A stretch of DNA of 64,000 nucleotides from Pseudonocardia kujensis. Lineage in GTDB: Bacteria; Actinomycetota; Actinomycetes; Mycobacteriales; Pseudonocardiaceae. A program made the translations under genes and the position numbers. The notes beneath the pieces were generated by a model, which worked only from the letters and a program-made list of their open reading frames with translations, made no database searches and was not told where the DNA came from. Below, one piece after another: positions 26,135 through 35,223 of this stretch. The stretch is taken from NCBI RefSeq assembly GCF_021283305.1, contig NZ_JAJSOK010000014.1:1-64000 (forward strand). The letters run 5' to 3'. How positions within the stretch are numbered: the stretch's first letter is position 1; every line of letters begins with the position of its first letter.

Positions 26135-26545
26135 ATGTCGAGTATGTGCTCTCGACGTAAGGCGATCAACATGATGGTCGCCTGTATCTCGGGTACGAGT
26201 CCACGCTCGCGGCCCGTCTTGACAGTCAGCACGCCGAGCCCACGAAGTTTTGACACTTCGCTCGTGGCGACGCGCTCCCCACCGGGTCCAGACTCTGGCG
26301 TCGTGACTGCTCCGGTGCCGTCGATGGCCGCCACCAGGTCGGGATCCGGGACCGCTACAGGGCCGGCGACGACCCTCTCGCGGGTACAAGTTGCCGCGTT
26401 CCTTCGATCTCGGCCAGCGCATGATGGCCCGCGGCGGAATGCGCTGCAAGCGGAGCTTCGGTCGGCGACGAGGGTTTCGTTGCGACCAGGTCCAGTCCCG
26501 GGACGATCGCATGGCAGCATGCGCATAAGTGACACGAGGAGGACC
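26135..26545. other. Divergent intergenic region, PucR / serine hydrolase
   Basis: About 410 bp between the PucR start and the hydrolase start. An open frame on the minus strand (26128-26553) has coding-like stretches such as LRGLGVLTVKTGRERGLVP, but no recognisable family or ribosome site. A short palindrome GCATG-GCAG-CATGC lies at 26509-26522, 24 bp before the hydrolase start. Promoters for both flanking genes should be here. Confidence 0.4.
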
Positions 26546-27694
26546 ATGGCCACACTAGTTCACGGACACGCTGATTCTCGCTTCGAGGAGGTGGTGACCG
26601 AACTCGCGTCCAACATCGAGAGTGGCGCCGAGCTAGGCGCGTCGATCGTTGTGGATCTCGACGGTGAGACCTTGCTTGACGTATGGGGAGGTCACGCGGA
26701 CGCCAACCGTGAAGAGAAGTGGGCGCGCGACACCATCGTCAACGTCTGGTCGATCACCAAGACGGTCACCAATCTGGCGGCGCTCGTTCTGGTCGACCGC
26801 GGACTTCTTGACCTCAACGTTCCGGTAGCGACGTACTGGCCCGAGTTCGCGGCGAACGGCAAAGAATCCGTGCTGGTGAAGCACGTGATGTCACACACCT
26901 CGGGGGTCTCGGGCTGGGACCAGCCCTGGGAGCCCCACCAGATCTATGACCGTGAGCGCGCCACGAACCAGCTCGCTACACAGGCTCCATGGTGGGAACC
27001 AGGCACCGCGAGCGGGTATCACGACCAGAGTCTCGGCCACCTCGTGGGCGAGCTGATCCGTCGGGTGTCAGGGAAGTCGCTCACCGAGTTCGTACGGACC
27101 GAACTCGCGGAGCCGCTCGGCGCCGACTTCCAGATCGGGGCTCGGGAGTCCGACCGTGGACGCATCGCCGAGATCATTCCGCCTCCGCCCATAGAGTTCG
27201 ACATCAATGAGCTCGCCGAGGACGACCCGATGCGCAAGACGTTCAGCTCAACGATCTTGGACGCATCTGAGGCCAACACGATCGACTGGCGCCGGAGCGA
27301 GCTCGGCGCGGCGAACGGTCACGGGAACGCCAGGTCGGTCGCCCGCATTCTGTCGCCGATCTCGCGTGCTGGGGTGGTCGATGGTGTTCGTCTCCTCAGC
27401 CCGTCAACGATCGACTTGATCTTTGAGGAGCAGGCGCGCAACGTTGACCTGGTCCTCGGAATCCCCGTCCGGTGGGGTATCGGATTCGGCCTGCCGGAAC
27501 CGGCCACTTTGCCGTACATCCCAGACGACAGGATCGCCTTCTGGGGTGGTTGGGGCGGCTCGATGGTCCTGACGCATCCGGGACAAGGTCTCACGATCTC
27601 GTATGTGATGAACAAGATGGGAGACGACATAATCGGTTCGGACCGGGCCGGGTCCTACATTACGGCGATTTACCGGGCTCTCGGTCGCAAGTAG
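26546..27694 (+). CDS. Beta-lactamase-fold serine hydrolase (class C / family VIII esterase-like)
   Basis: 382 aa. The nucleophile motif SxxK is SITK at residues 69-72, and the Tyr of the second motif is in GYHDQS at about residue 158. HTSGVSGW and a C-terminal WGGWGGSM take the place of the KTG box, as in family VIII carboxylesterases and amidases such as EstB. There is no signal peptide, so it is cytosolic and acts on a small ester or amide rather than on cell-wall peptides. Start: ATG at 26546 with GAGGAGG 5 bp upstream; the much longer frame before it crosses the promoter. Together with the permease and oxidase it may release the amine substrate from a conjugate. Confidence 0.85.
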   Translation: MATLVHGHADSRFEEVVTELASNIESGAELGASIVVDLDGETLLDVWGGHADANREEKWARDTIVNVWSITKTVTNLAALVLVDRGLLDLNVPVATYWPEFAANGKESVLVKHVMSHTSGVSGWDQPWEPHQIYDRERATNQLATQAPWWEPGTASGYHDQSLGHLVGELIRRVSGKSLTEFVRTELAEPLGADFQIGARESDRGRIAEIIPPPPIEFDINELAEDDPMRKTFSSTILDASEANTIDWRRSELGAANGHGNARSVARILSPISRAGVVDGVRLLSPSTIDLIFEEQARNVDLVLGIPVRWGIGFGLPEPATLPYIPDDRIAFWGGWGGSMVLTHPGQGLTISYVMNKMGDDIIGSDRAGSYITAIYRALGRK

Positions 27695-28127
27695 GAGGCA
27701 GCATCGCCGCAAAGATCGAGTTACCTCGTGCCGACAGCGCGGAAGCGGTCGAGGTAGGCGGCGCGGACCGCCCTGCGAGGCGATCAGCACCGGAGGGCGG
27801 CGCGACAGGAGCAGGTTCGATGACCTCGTCGGCGAGCGGTAGAGCGGCAGGTTGATCGTCCACGGCGATCGGTGCCGAGGCCGTCTCGTCGGGCATCCGG
27901 GTGTGGTCCGGCAGCGCACCGGGCCGCCGCGACCACGCCGAGCCCACCTGCCCCGCTCACCGCGAGCGGCAGCGCCGAGGACGACGACGCCCCCGGCATC
28001 CCGGCCTGCAGATCGGCAGCTCGGTACCGAGCAGCACGGTGACCCGGTGTACATAAGCGCGCGACCTGCTCGAGCAGGCTGCGGGCGTGGTCGGCGGGCT
28101 CGTTCTTCTTCATCGTCGAGCTCACGG
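27695..28127. other. Non-coding or decayed DNA, no gene recognised
   Basis: About 430 bp downstream of the serine hydrolase. Several open frames exist on both strands (for example on the minus strand from 28131, starting MTVSSTMKKNEPADHARSLL), but none has a recognisable domain. Base composition returns here to the high GC of the host. It adjoins an AMP-ligase fragment, so it may be remains of the same decayed operon. Confidence 0.4.
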
Positions 28128-28438
28128 TCATGCCGATGGGCGCGAAACTCGCGACGACACTCGGTGTTTGGGCAGCTCGAGGCCGGGCAGCGGGCGATCG
28201 CCGGCGCAGTCGAGGATCTCCTCCGGCGGCGCGGTTCCCGGCCCTGTGAGGACGACGAAGGCGAACGGCACCTCGACCAGCCGCTCGTCCGGCATCCCGG
28301 ACACGGCGGCCTGCCGCACACGGCGGGGTGGCGGTGCAGCGTGCCTCGACGTCGGCGGGCCACGTTCACGCCGCCGACGTGAATGCTGTCTTTGGTGCAG
28401 CCCACGAAGTGCAGGACGCCCCGACCCGATGATGACAC
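28128..28438 (-). pseudogene. AMP-dependent ligase C-terminal fragment, frameshifted
   Basis: On the minus strand, [19 protein letters not shown] followed by LHRHPAV is the A8 region of acyl-CoA ligases (GRxKDxIxxGGxNV...HPAV). The expected continuation appears in the next frame as QAAVSGMPDERLVEVPFAFV, then LPGLELPKHRV. The upstream two thirds of the gene are missing where alanine dehydrogenase ends, so this is a truncated and frameshifted remnant. Confidence 0.6.
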
Positions 28439-28463
28439 CCTGCAGCGCAGGATCGATGTGGTT

Positions 28464-29582
28464 TCAGGAGGTCAGGACTGCTCCGGTCTGGCGGGAGGGC
28501 AGGTTGTGGGCGTGGGCGACCTCGGGGTTGGTCAGCTCCCCGGCGTGGGTGGACAGGCCTTGGGCGAGGGTGGGGTCGGCGCGCAGCGCCTCGCGCCAGC
28601 CGTGGTCGGCCAGCCGGGTGATGTAGGGCAGGGTGACGCTGGTGAGGGCGTGGGTGGAGGTGTGCGGCACTGCACCGGGCATGTTGGCCACGCAGTAGAA
28701 CACGGTCTCGTGCACCCGGAACGTCGGGTCGGCGTGCGTGGTCGGGCGGGTGTCGGCGAAGCAGCCGCCCTGGTCCACGGCGACGTCGACGAGCACCGCG
28801 CCCGGCTTCATCCGCGCCACCAGCTCGTTCGACACCAGCGTCGGCGCCTTCGCGCCCGGCACCAGCACCGCGCCGATCACCAGGTCGGCGTCGAGCACCG
28901 CGTGCTCGACCGCGTAGGCGGTGGAGTGCACGGTCTCGACCCGGCCGCCGTAGCGGGCGTCGAGCGCGCGCAGCTTGTCGACGTCGAGGTCCAGCACGCT
29001 CACCCGCGCGCCCATCCCGACGGCGATCTGCGTGGCGTGCGAGCCGGACACCCCGGCCCCGAGCACCACGACGTGGGCCCGCGGCGCGCCGGGCACGCCG
29101 CCCATCAGCACGCCGCGCCCGCCGGCCGCGCTCATCAGGTGGTACGCGCCGACCTGCGGCGCGAGCCGGCCCGCCACCTCGCTCATCGGGGCGAGCAGCG
29201 GCAGCTTCCCGTCCGCGGTGCGCACGGTCTCGTAGGCGATCGCGGTGGTGCCCGCGGCGAGCAGCGCGTCCGTGCACGGCCGGGACGCGGCCAGGTGCAG
29301 GTAGGTGAACAGCGTCAGGTCGCCGCGCAGCCGGTGGTACTCGCTCTGCACCGGCTCCTTGACCTTGAGCAGCAGCTCGGCGGCGTCCCAGACGGCGTCG
29401 GCGTCGGCGAGCAGCTGCGCACCCGCGGCCTTGAAGTCATCATCAGAAATGGACGAGCCCAGGCCCGCCCCCTGCTCGACGACGACCTCGTGACCGCGCC
29501 GCACCAGCTCGTGCACGCCCGCCGGCGTCAGGGCGACCCGGAACTCGTTGTCCTTCACCTCGCGCGGAACACCGATGCGCAT
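28464..29582 (-). CDS. ald: Alanine dehydrogenase
   Basis: 372 aa, full length. The start [20 protein letters not shown] is diagnostic. The substrate Lys and His appear in [13 protein letters not shown] and TYLHLAAS, the NAD-binding Rossmann fold is [18 protein letters not shown] (about residues 170-187), and the late motif is [19 protein letters not shown]. It interconverts L-alanine + NAD+ + water with pyruvate + NH4+ + NADH in the cytosol. ATG at 29582 has AAGGAG upstream. It lies about 450 bp downstream of the aminotransferase on the same strand. In this setting it would recycle the alanine formed by pyruvate-dependent transamination and release ammonia. Confidence 0.95.
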   Translation of the reverse strand: MRIGVPREVKDNEFRVALTPAGVHELVRRGHEVVVEQGAGLGSSISDDDFKAAGAQLLADADAVWDAAELLLKVKEPVQSEYHRLRGDLTLFTYLHLAASRPCTDALLAAGTTAIAYETVRTADGKLPLLAPMSEVAGRLAPQVGAYHLMSAAGGRGVLMGGVPGAPRAHVVVLGAGVSGSHATQIAVGMGARVSVLDLDVDKLRALDARYGGRVETVHSTAYAVEHAVLDADLVIGAVLVPGAKAPTLVSNELVARMKPGAVLVDVAVDQGGCFADTRPTTHADPTFRVHETVFYCVANMPGAVPHTSTHALTSVTLPYITRLADHGWREALRADPTLAQGLSTHAGELTNPEVAHAHNLPSRQTGAVLTS

Positions 29583-30030
29583 GAGTAGCTCCTTCTTCCG
29601 GCCACGGCCGGGGTGATGGCGATGGGGTAGGAGAGCTCGGACACGGGAGTGGGCGCGCTCGGTCAGATCTCACCGGCAGGATCCGAATCACCGGGTCCGT
29701 CCTGAGCGCGGTGACCTTGTGGTGGCGTAGGGCCTGATCGGAAGGCTGGACAGCGTCTATCGGACCCCCGCGTCTAGGGCGGACCGATCCGATGTTCGGC
29801 CGGGTACCGGGAATGCGCCAAAGTGACTGATGACGTTTTCAGCCATCAGCTCGCGCTCTCGCGCGCGCCCACGCGCCCACGCGCCACCAACTCTGTCATT
29901 GCTGCTCAGGGAGCCTTGTAAGCGCGAATCGAGTCCACGCGGACCAAAAAGTCCACAAGATTCTCTTCGGCCCGCTCAAATGCGCGAGCTGGTCGAAGCA
30001 CTTCGTTCATGCGCGCGGCGCGGCAAGCCC
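29583..30030. other. Intergenic region upstream of ald
   Basis: About 450 bp with no convincing gene. It must carry the ald promoter and the 3' end of the aminotransferase operon. One dyad, CTGATG-N11-CATCAG, lies around 29826-29848 in a locally AT-richer stretch and could be a regulator site. The long plus-strand frame here is the antisense of the aminotransferase. Confidence 0.35.
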
Positions 30031-31434
30031 TCACACAACCTGCGCGGCCTCGGTCAGCGTCGCCCTGAGGATCGACTCGATCTCGTCGAACTCCGCCTGA
30101 CCAGCGATGAGTGGCGGAGCGAGCTGCACGACGACATCGCCGCGGTCGTCGGGGCGGCAGTACAGACCGGCGTCGAACAGCGCGCCGGGGAGGAAGCCGC
30201 GGACGAGTCGCTCGCGTTCGGCTGGGTCGAAGGTCTCTCGGGAGGTCTTATCCTTGACCAGCTCAACGGCCCAGAAGTAGCCGTCGCCGCGAACGTCGCC
30301 AACGATGGGCAGGTCAAGGAGCTTGCGCAGGGTGTCCCCGAAGGCCTGCTGGTTGTCCAGGACGCGCTGGTTCAGGCCCTCGCGCTCCATAAGGTCGAGG
30401 TTGGCGATCGCGACCGCAGCCGACATCGGATGCCCGCCCCAGGTGTAGCCGTGCGGGAAGGCAACGCCGGGGGCAAGGAAGGGCTCCATGACCCTGTCCG
30501 AGGCGATCAGTGCGCCGAGCGGGCCGTAGCCCGACGTCATGCCCTTAGCACAGGTAATCAGGTCCGGGACGTAGCCGAACTTCTCGCAGGCGAACGTATG
30601 GCCGTGCCGACCGAAGGCGCAGATGACCTCGTCCGAGACCATGAGCACGTCGTGGCGGTCACAGATCTCGCGAACCCGGGCGAAGTAGCCCGGAGGAGGA
30701 GTGAGGCAGCCACCGGAATTCTGCACCGGCTCGAGCACCACGGCGGCAACCGTGTCGGCGCCTTCGAACAGAATGGCCTCTTCGATACGGTCGGCCGCCC
30801 AGCGGCCAAAGGCCTCGGGATCGTCGGCGAACTCCGGGTGCCGGTAGAGGTTGGTGTTGGGCACTCGAAACCCACCGGGCGTCAGCGGCTCGAAGTCCTT
30901 CTTCATCGCAGGCAGACCGGTGATGGAAAGCGCTCCGTGCGGAGTGCCGTGATAGGCGACCGAGCGGCTGATCACCTTGTGTTTTCCCGGCTTGCTGCGG
31001 AGCTTGAAGTACTGCTTGGCCACCTTCCACGCGGACTCGACCGCCTCACCGCCGCCGGTGGTGAAGAAGACTCGATTGAGATCGCCAGGCGCGAGATGCG
31101 CCAGCCGCTCGGCCAGCTCGGCTGCTGGCCGGGTGGCGTACCCCCAGACGGGGAAGTACGCGAGCTCGGCCGCCTGCTTGGCCGCGACCTCGGCCAGCTC
31201 ACGGCGGCTGTGCCCGACCTGCACAACGAACAGGCCGGAAAGGCCGTCGATGATTCGTCGACCGCGTTCGTCCCAGATGTGGACGCCCTCGCCCCGCGTG
31301 ATGACCGGGATCGGGTTCTCCGGTCCTCGCCCGCCCATGCGCGCGAAGTGCATCCAGAGGTGTCGAGCTGCGGCCTCGGCTGTGGGCGTGGCCGCCCCCG
31401 ACGGGGCGGCCGTGTGGTCGATGGTGGTGCTCAT
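30031..31434 (-). CDS. Class III omega-amino acid:pyruvate aminotransferase
   Basis: 467 aa. Fold type I PLP enzyme: FFTTGGGEAVESAWKVAKQY (phosphate-binding region), VAYHGTPHGALSITG, EPVQNSGG, SDEVICAFGRHG (Asp to PLP nitrogen), and the PLP-binding Lys in TCAKGMTSGYGPLGA (about K297). The set is typical of beta-alanine, taurine or omega-amino acid:pyruvate transaminases. It converts an omega-amino acid and pyruvate to a semialdehyde and alanine. Start: ATG at 31434 has AGAGGA upstream; a TTG at 31461 overlapping the dehydrogenase stop is the alternative and would add 9 residues. It is co-transcribed with the semialdehyde dehydrogenase 23 bp upstream. Confidence 0.9.
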   Translation of the reverse strand: MSTTIDHTAAPSGAATPTAEAAARHLWMHFARMGGRGPENPIPVITRGEGVHIWDERGRRIIDGLSGLFVVQVGHSRRELAEVAAKQAAELAYFPVWGYATRPAAELAERLAHLAPGDLNRVFFTTGGGEAVESAWKVAKQYFKLRSKPGKHKVISRSVAYHGTPHGALSITGLPAMKKDFEPLTPGGFRVPNTNLYRHPEFADDPEAFGRWAADRIEEAILFEGADTVAAVVLEPVQNSGGCLTPPPGYFARVREICDRHDVLMVSDEVICAFGRHGHTFACEKFGYVPDLITCAKGMTSGYGPLGALIASDRVMEPFLAPGVAFPHGYTWGGHPMSAAVAIANLDLMEREGLNQRVLDNQQAFGDTLRKLLDLPIVGDVRGDGYFWAVELVKDKTSRETFDPAERERLVRGFLPGALFDAGLYCRPDDRGDVVVQLAPPLIAGQAEFDEIESILRATLTEAAQVV

Positions 31435-31457
31435 CGGATCCTCTGCTGCTGTCGTGG

Positions 31458-32990
31458 TCAAGCGTTCTGGGGGAAGCCGAGGTCGATACCGCCGTCCTCA
31501 GCGCGATCGGCGGGGTCGAGCCAGCGGGTGGTCACGACCTTGCCGCGGGTGAAGAAGTGAAAGCCCTCGACGCCGTGGGCGTGGGTGTCGCCGAACAGCG
31601 AGTTCTTCCAGCCCCCGAAGGAGTAGTAGGCCATCGGGACCGGCACCGGCACGTTGACGCCGATCATCCCGACCTCGACCTCGTTCTGGAACTTGCGCGC
31701 CGCGCCGCCGTCGTTGGTGAAGATCGCCGTCCCGTTCCCGTACGGGTTGGCGTTGATCAGCTCCACGGCGTCGGCGTAGGAGTCCACCCGCACCACCGAC
31801 AGCACCGGTCCGAAGATCTCGTCGGTGTAGATCGACATGTCCGTGGCGACGTTGTCGAACAGCGTCGGGCCCACGAAGAACCCGGACCCATCCGCGTCGA
31901 ACGAGCCCTGCCGCCCGTCCACCACCAGCGTCGCCCCGGCGGACTCACCCGCGTCGATGTAGCCCGACACCCGCTCCCGCGCCGCCGAGGTCACCAGGGG
32001 CCCCATGTCGCAGCCCCGCCGCCCGTCCCCGGTGCGCAGCGCCTCGGCCCGCGACTTGATCTTCCCGACGAGCTCGTCGGCGATGTCGCCCACCGCGACC
32101 AGCGCCGAGATCGCCATGCACCGCTCCCCGGCAGACCCGAACCCCGCATTGACCGCCTGGTCCGCGGCCAGGTCGAGATCGGCATCGGGCAGCACCACCA
32201 TGTGGTTCTTCGCCCCACCCAGCGCCTGCACCCGCTTACCGTGCGCGGTCCCGGTCTCATACACGTACCGCGCGATCGGCGTCGACCCCACGAACGAGAT
32301 CGACTTGACGTCCGGGCTGGTCAGCAGGGCGTCCACCGCGGTCTTGTCGCCGTTGACGACGTTGAACACGCCGTCGGGCAGCCCCGCCTCGCGCCACAGC
32401 TCGGCCAACCACAGCGCCGCGCTCGGGACCTTCTCCGACGGCTTGAGCACCACAGTGTTGCCCGCGGCGATCGCGACCGGGAAGAACCACATCGGCACCA
32501 TCGCCGGAAAGTTGAACGGCGAGATGATCCCCACCACGCCCAACGGCTGGCGAATCGAGGCCACGTCCACACCGGTCGAGGCGTTCTCCGTCGCCGAACC
32601 CTTCAACAGGTGCGGGGCGCCACACGCGAACTCCACGACCTCCTGGCCACGCGCCACCTCACCCGCCGCGTCGGAGAGCACCTTGCCGTGCTCGGAGGTG
32701 ATGATCGCCGCCAGCTCCGACGCACGCTCGTCGAGCAGCTCCCGGAACGTGAACAGGATCCGCGTCCGCTTCGCCAGCGAGGTGTCGCGCCAGCCCGGGA
32801 ACGCCGCCTTCGCCGCCGCGATCACCTCCGCGGCCTCCTCCTCCGACGCCAACGGCAGCGACGCGGTGACCTCTCCCGTCGCCGGATTGGTCACGTCCGA
32901 GAACCGGCCAGAGGTCCCCGCGACTGGGGCACCCCCTGACCAGTGAGTGAGCGTGGTGATAGCGGTGTCGTGCGTGGTGGTCGCGGACAT
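31458..32990 (-). CDS. mmsA: CoA-acylating methylmalonate/malonate-semialdehyde dehydrogenase
   Basis: 510 aa, aldehyde dehydrogenase superfamily. The MMSDH marks are ISPFNFPAMVPMWFFPVAIA, FVGSTPIARYVYE, the catalytic Cys in GFGSAGERCMA (about C291), and the late FGGWKNSLFGDTHAHG, whose FTRGKVVTTRW tail is typical of MmsA/IolA. It converts (methyl)malonate semialdehyde + CoA + NAD+ to propionyl- or acetyl-CoA + CO2 + NADH. Start: ATG at 32990 (MSATTTHD), although only a weak ribosome site is present. The longer frame to 33044 would cross into the PucR promoter. It is the first gene of the operon, divergent from the PucR regulator. Confidence 0.92.
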   Translation of the reverse strand: MSATTTHDTAITTLTHWSGGAPVAGTSGRFSDVTNPATGEVTASLPLASEEEAAEVIAAAKAAFPGWRDTSLAKRTRILFTFRELLDERASELAAIITSEHGKVLSDAAGEVARGQEVVEFACGAPHLLKGSATENASTGVDVASIRQPLGVVGIISPFNFPAMVPMWFFPVAIAAGNTVVLKPSEKVPSAALWLAELWREAGLPDGVFNVVNGDKTAVDALLTSPDVKSISFVGSTPIARYVYETGTAHGKRVQALGGAKNHMVVLPDADLDLAADQAVNAGFGSAGERCMAISALVAVGDIADELVGKIKSRAEALRTGDGRRGCDMGPLVTSAARERVSGYIDAGESAGATLVVDGRQGSFDADGSGFFVGPTLFDNVATDMSIYTDEIFGPVLSVVRVDSYADAVELINANPYGNGTAIFTNDGGAARKFQNEVEVGMIGVNVPVPVPMAYYSFGGWKNSLFGDTHAHGVEGFHFFTRGKVVTTRWLDPADRAEDGGIDLGFPQNA

Positions 32991-33063
32991 GGGCCAAGTC
33001 TCGACACAGGACTCGCGTGTCTCAGGTTGCATTGTGTATGGCATTTCCGCTGACTCCGACGTT

Positions 33064-33091
33064 CTGTCACACTGTGGCGTGTACCTGACAG
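33064..33091. promoter_or_regulatory. Inverted repeat CTGTCA-N16-TGACAG at the PucR start
   Basis: Arms at 33064-33069 and 33086-33091 flank the proposed GTG start of the PucR gene, in the 88-bp divergent region shared with mmsA. Placement over the start codon fits negative autoregulation, but 6-bp arms can arise by chance. Confidence 0.35.
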
Positions 33092-34620
33092 TGGATGAGG
33101 TCCTCGGGCTACCGGCGCTGGCGGCCGGTCGCCCAGCTGTGCGCGCAGGGCGCTCTGCGTTGAGAGCGCCCGTTCGTTGGGTGCACGTCAGCGAGCAACG
33201 TGATCCTTCGGGAACGTTGACGAGCGGGGTGCTCTTGCTGTCGATCGGCGTGGCCGTGGCCGACCCGGCCGTCGACCCGTCGACCTACTTCGCCGCCTTG
33301 CGCGAGGCCGGTGCGGTCGGCCTCGTCGTCGAGCTGGGGCAGCACCTGCGGTCCCTGCCCGACGCTTGGGTGCAGACGGCGCGGGCGATGGATTTCCCGC
33401 TCGTCGAGCTCCGCCGAACAGTCCGGTTCGTCGAGGTCACCGAGGCTGTCCACGCGCACATTGTGACGGCACAGTACGACCGGCTGAGGTTCGCGGACCG
33501 CGTTGCCGAGACGTTCCGTGGGTTCGCCGTCGAGGGGGCCAGCGCTGAGCGGGTCGTCACGGAGGCGGCGGCCCTGCTGGGCCTGCCTGTCGTGCTGGAG
33601 GACGCCGCCCACCGCGTGCTCGCGTACGCCGGCGGAGCGGCCAAGGAGGTCCTGCGGGACTGGATCAGCCGGTCGCGCAGGACGCCGACCACAGGCGCCC
33701 TCGACGGTGGCGGCCCCGAAGGCTGGGCTTCGGTCGCGGTCGGGCGACGGGAGTCGCGCTGGGGCCGGTTGATCGTCCCCGTCCGCGCGGAGGACGCCAC
33801 CCGGGCTCAGATGGTGCTCGATCATGCGGGCGATGCGGTCACGCTCTCCGCGTTGCTGCACGCGGAACCTGCCGGGCCGGTCTCGGAGGCCTACGACAAG
33901 CTGATCGCCGACCTCCTCCTCGGTGCACCTCGGGCGGGGCATACGGAGGTTCACGCCCGGCTACGGGCGCTCGGCTTCTCCAAGGAGGGACCATTCGACG
34001 TGATGGCTTTCCTGCCTCAGCGCGGGAAGCAGCGTGCGCTACGCAGGGCTGCTGACTCGGTCCGGTCGCCGGCAGTGGTGGGGTCGCTCCCCGACGGCGT
34101 CGTGGTTGTACTGGGTGACGCCCTGGGCGGGACCCGGGACGACATTCTCGGGTGTGTCCCGGAGGAGCTCGTCGAGGCGTCGTCCACCGCTAGAGCAACC
34201 ACAGTCGTCGCACTCGCGGACGCGGTGGCGGAGGCGGGACTAACTGTGCGGGCGGCCGCCGCGAGCCTCGACCCAGCGGCCCGCCGACCCTGGCGGGCAG
34301 CTGATCTAGGCGCTCGCGGTCTGTTTTGGCACCTTCGCAGTGACGCACGGCTGCTGACCTACGTCGACGAGGAACTCGCCCCCATCCAGTGCCTGGAGTC
34401 GAAGCGCCGCCGCGAGCTCCTCGCCGACGTCCGCGCCTTCATCGAGGCGGACGGAGTCGTGGCCGGCTTCGCCGAGCGGATAGGGGTGAGCAGGGCAGCG
34501 GCCTACGGCAGGGTGAACAGACTCTCCGAGACTCTCGGTCGAGATGTCCGCGAGCCGATGGTCCGGTTCTCCTTGGCCGCCGCTCTCCTCGGACTGGTGA
34601 TGAGCGGCGACGGCCACTGA
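33079..34620 (+). CDS. PucR family transcriptional regulator (second)
   Basis: 513 aa. PucR N-terminal domain (YLTVDEVLGLPALAAGRPA, RWVHVSEQRDPSGTL, GLVVELGQ, PLVELRRTVRFVEVTEAVH), GGDEF-like middle, and C-terminal HTH (GFAERIGVSRAAAYGRVNRL, then VREPMVRFSLAAALLGLV). Start: GTG at 33079 is chosen because it places the PucR domain at the N-terminus; no clear ribosome site precedes it. It is divergent from the mmsA/aminotransferase operon and is the obvious regulator, by analogy with PucR-type activators of omega-amino acid catabolism. It shares domain layout with 24437-26134 but is clearly diverged. Confidence 0.88.
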   Translation: MYLTVDEVLGLPALAAGRPAVRAGRSALRAPVRWVHVSEQRDPSGTLTSGVLLLSIGVAVADPAVDPSTYFAALREAGAVGLVVELGQHLRSLPDAWVQTARAMDFPLVELRRTVRFVEVTEAVHAHIVTAQYDRLRFADRVAETFRGFAVEGASAERVVTEAAALLGLPVVLEDAAHRVLAYAGGAAKEVLRDWISRSRRTPTTGALDGGGPEGWASVAVGRRESRWGRLIVPVRAEDATRAQMVLDHAGDAVTLSALLHAEPAGPVSEAYDKLIADLLLGAPRAGHTEVHARLRALGFSKEGPFDVMAFLPQRGKQRALRRAADSVRSPAVVGSLPDGVVVVLGDALGGTRDDILGCVPEELVEASSTARATTVVALADAVAEAGLTVRAAAASLDPAARRPWRAADLGARGLFWHLRSDARLLTYVDEELAPIQCLESKRRRELLADVRAFIEADGVVAGFAERIGVSRAAAYGRVNRLSETLGRDVREPMVRFSLAAALLGLVMSGDGH

Positions 34621-35203
34621 GCTCGTCGCCGTGCCGGGGGCCACGCCAACCAGGTCGCACCCTGACCGCCGAGCTGGGCGCTACGTGGGCGAACGCGCCG
34701 AGCTGCCCACGACGCGCGGATCACTGCCGAGGTCCGCGAGCGGCGCGATGGCGAGCTCGTCGAACGCGAGGAGCACATCCGCGCCGAGCTGACCTGCACC
34801 TGGAGATCTCCGTCGGCACGATCACCTACTCCGGTTCGCGCCCCGGCCGCGGTGGCGTCACCCTCACCTACGAGACGATCAACCAGCACGGCGACGTGCG
34901 GCAACGGACGAGGGGGCGCATCGTCGCGTGGCGACGGCCGGCCGCGGAGCGCGCGGCGCCGACGGGGAGTGTGTGGATGCGGCAGACGGACCGGGCCACG
35001 GTCATCGTCGCCTCCGCGGCGACCTTCCTCACCCTCATCGTCTTCACCACGCCGCTCGCCACGCTGCCCGCGACGGCGTCCGCGCTGGATTCGAGGCCCG
35101 AGGGGCGCTGCCCGCGATCGGCAACGCCCTCGGCCGCGCCTACCTGCCCGACCTGCGCCCCACCCAAGCCGCCGCCCTCGCCCGCGCCCTCCTCGGCCGC
35201 TGA
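34621..35203 (+). pseudogene. Mosaic of gene fragments (hotdog/MaoC-like tail, MFS N-terminus, unknown C-terminus)
   Basis: Three plus-strand fragments abut. VTLTYETINQHGDV around 34855 resembles the last strand of MaoC/hotdog enzymes. From ATG 34977, with GGGGAG upstream, TVIVASAATFLTLIVFTTPL is a clean MFS first helix that loses frame after about 35090. Then ALPAIGNALGRAYLPDL with ARALLGR before the stop at 35203 looks like the C-terminal end of another protein I cannot name. None has a complete gene. The segment appears to be a deletion scar joining neighbouring genes. Confidence 0.5.
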
Positions 35204-35223
35204 CCGGGACCGTCGGCCGGGCG

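Noticed and set aside
26128-26553. Minus-strand ORF of 141 codons between PucR and the serine hydrolase
   Set aside because: It has some coding-like stretches but no ribosome site or family, and it spans the promoter region needed by both flanking genes. Described as intergenic.
29830-31560. Plus-strand ORF opposite the aminotransferase
   Set aside because: Antisense shadow; the aminotransferase has all PLP-enzyme motifs on the minus strand.
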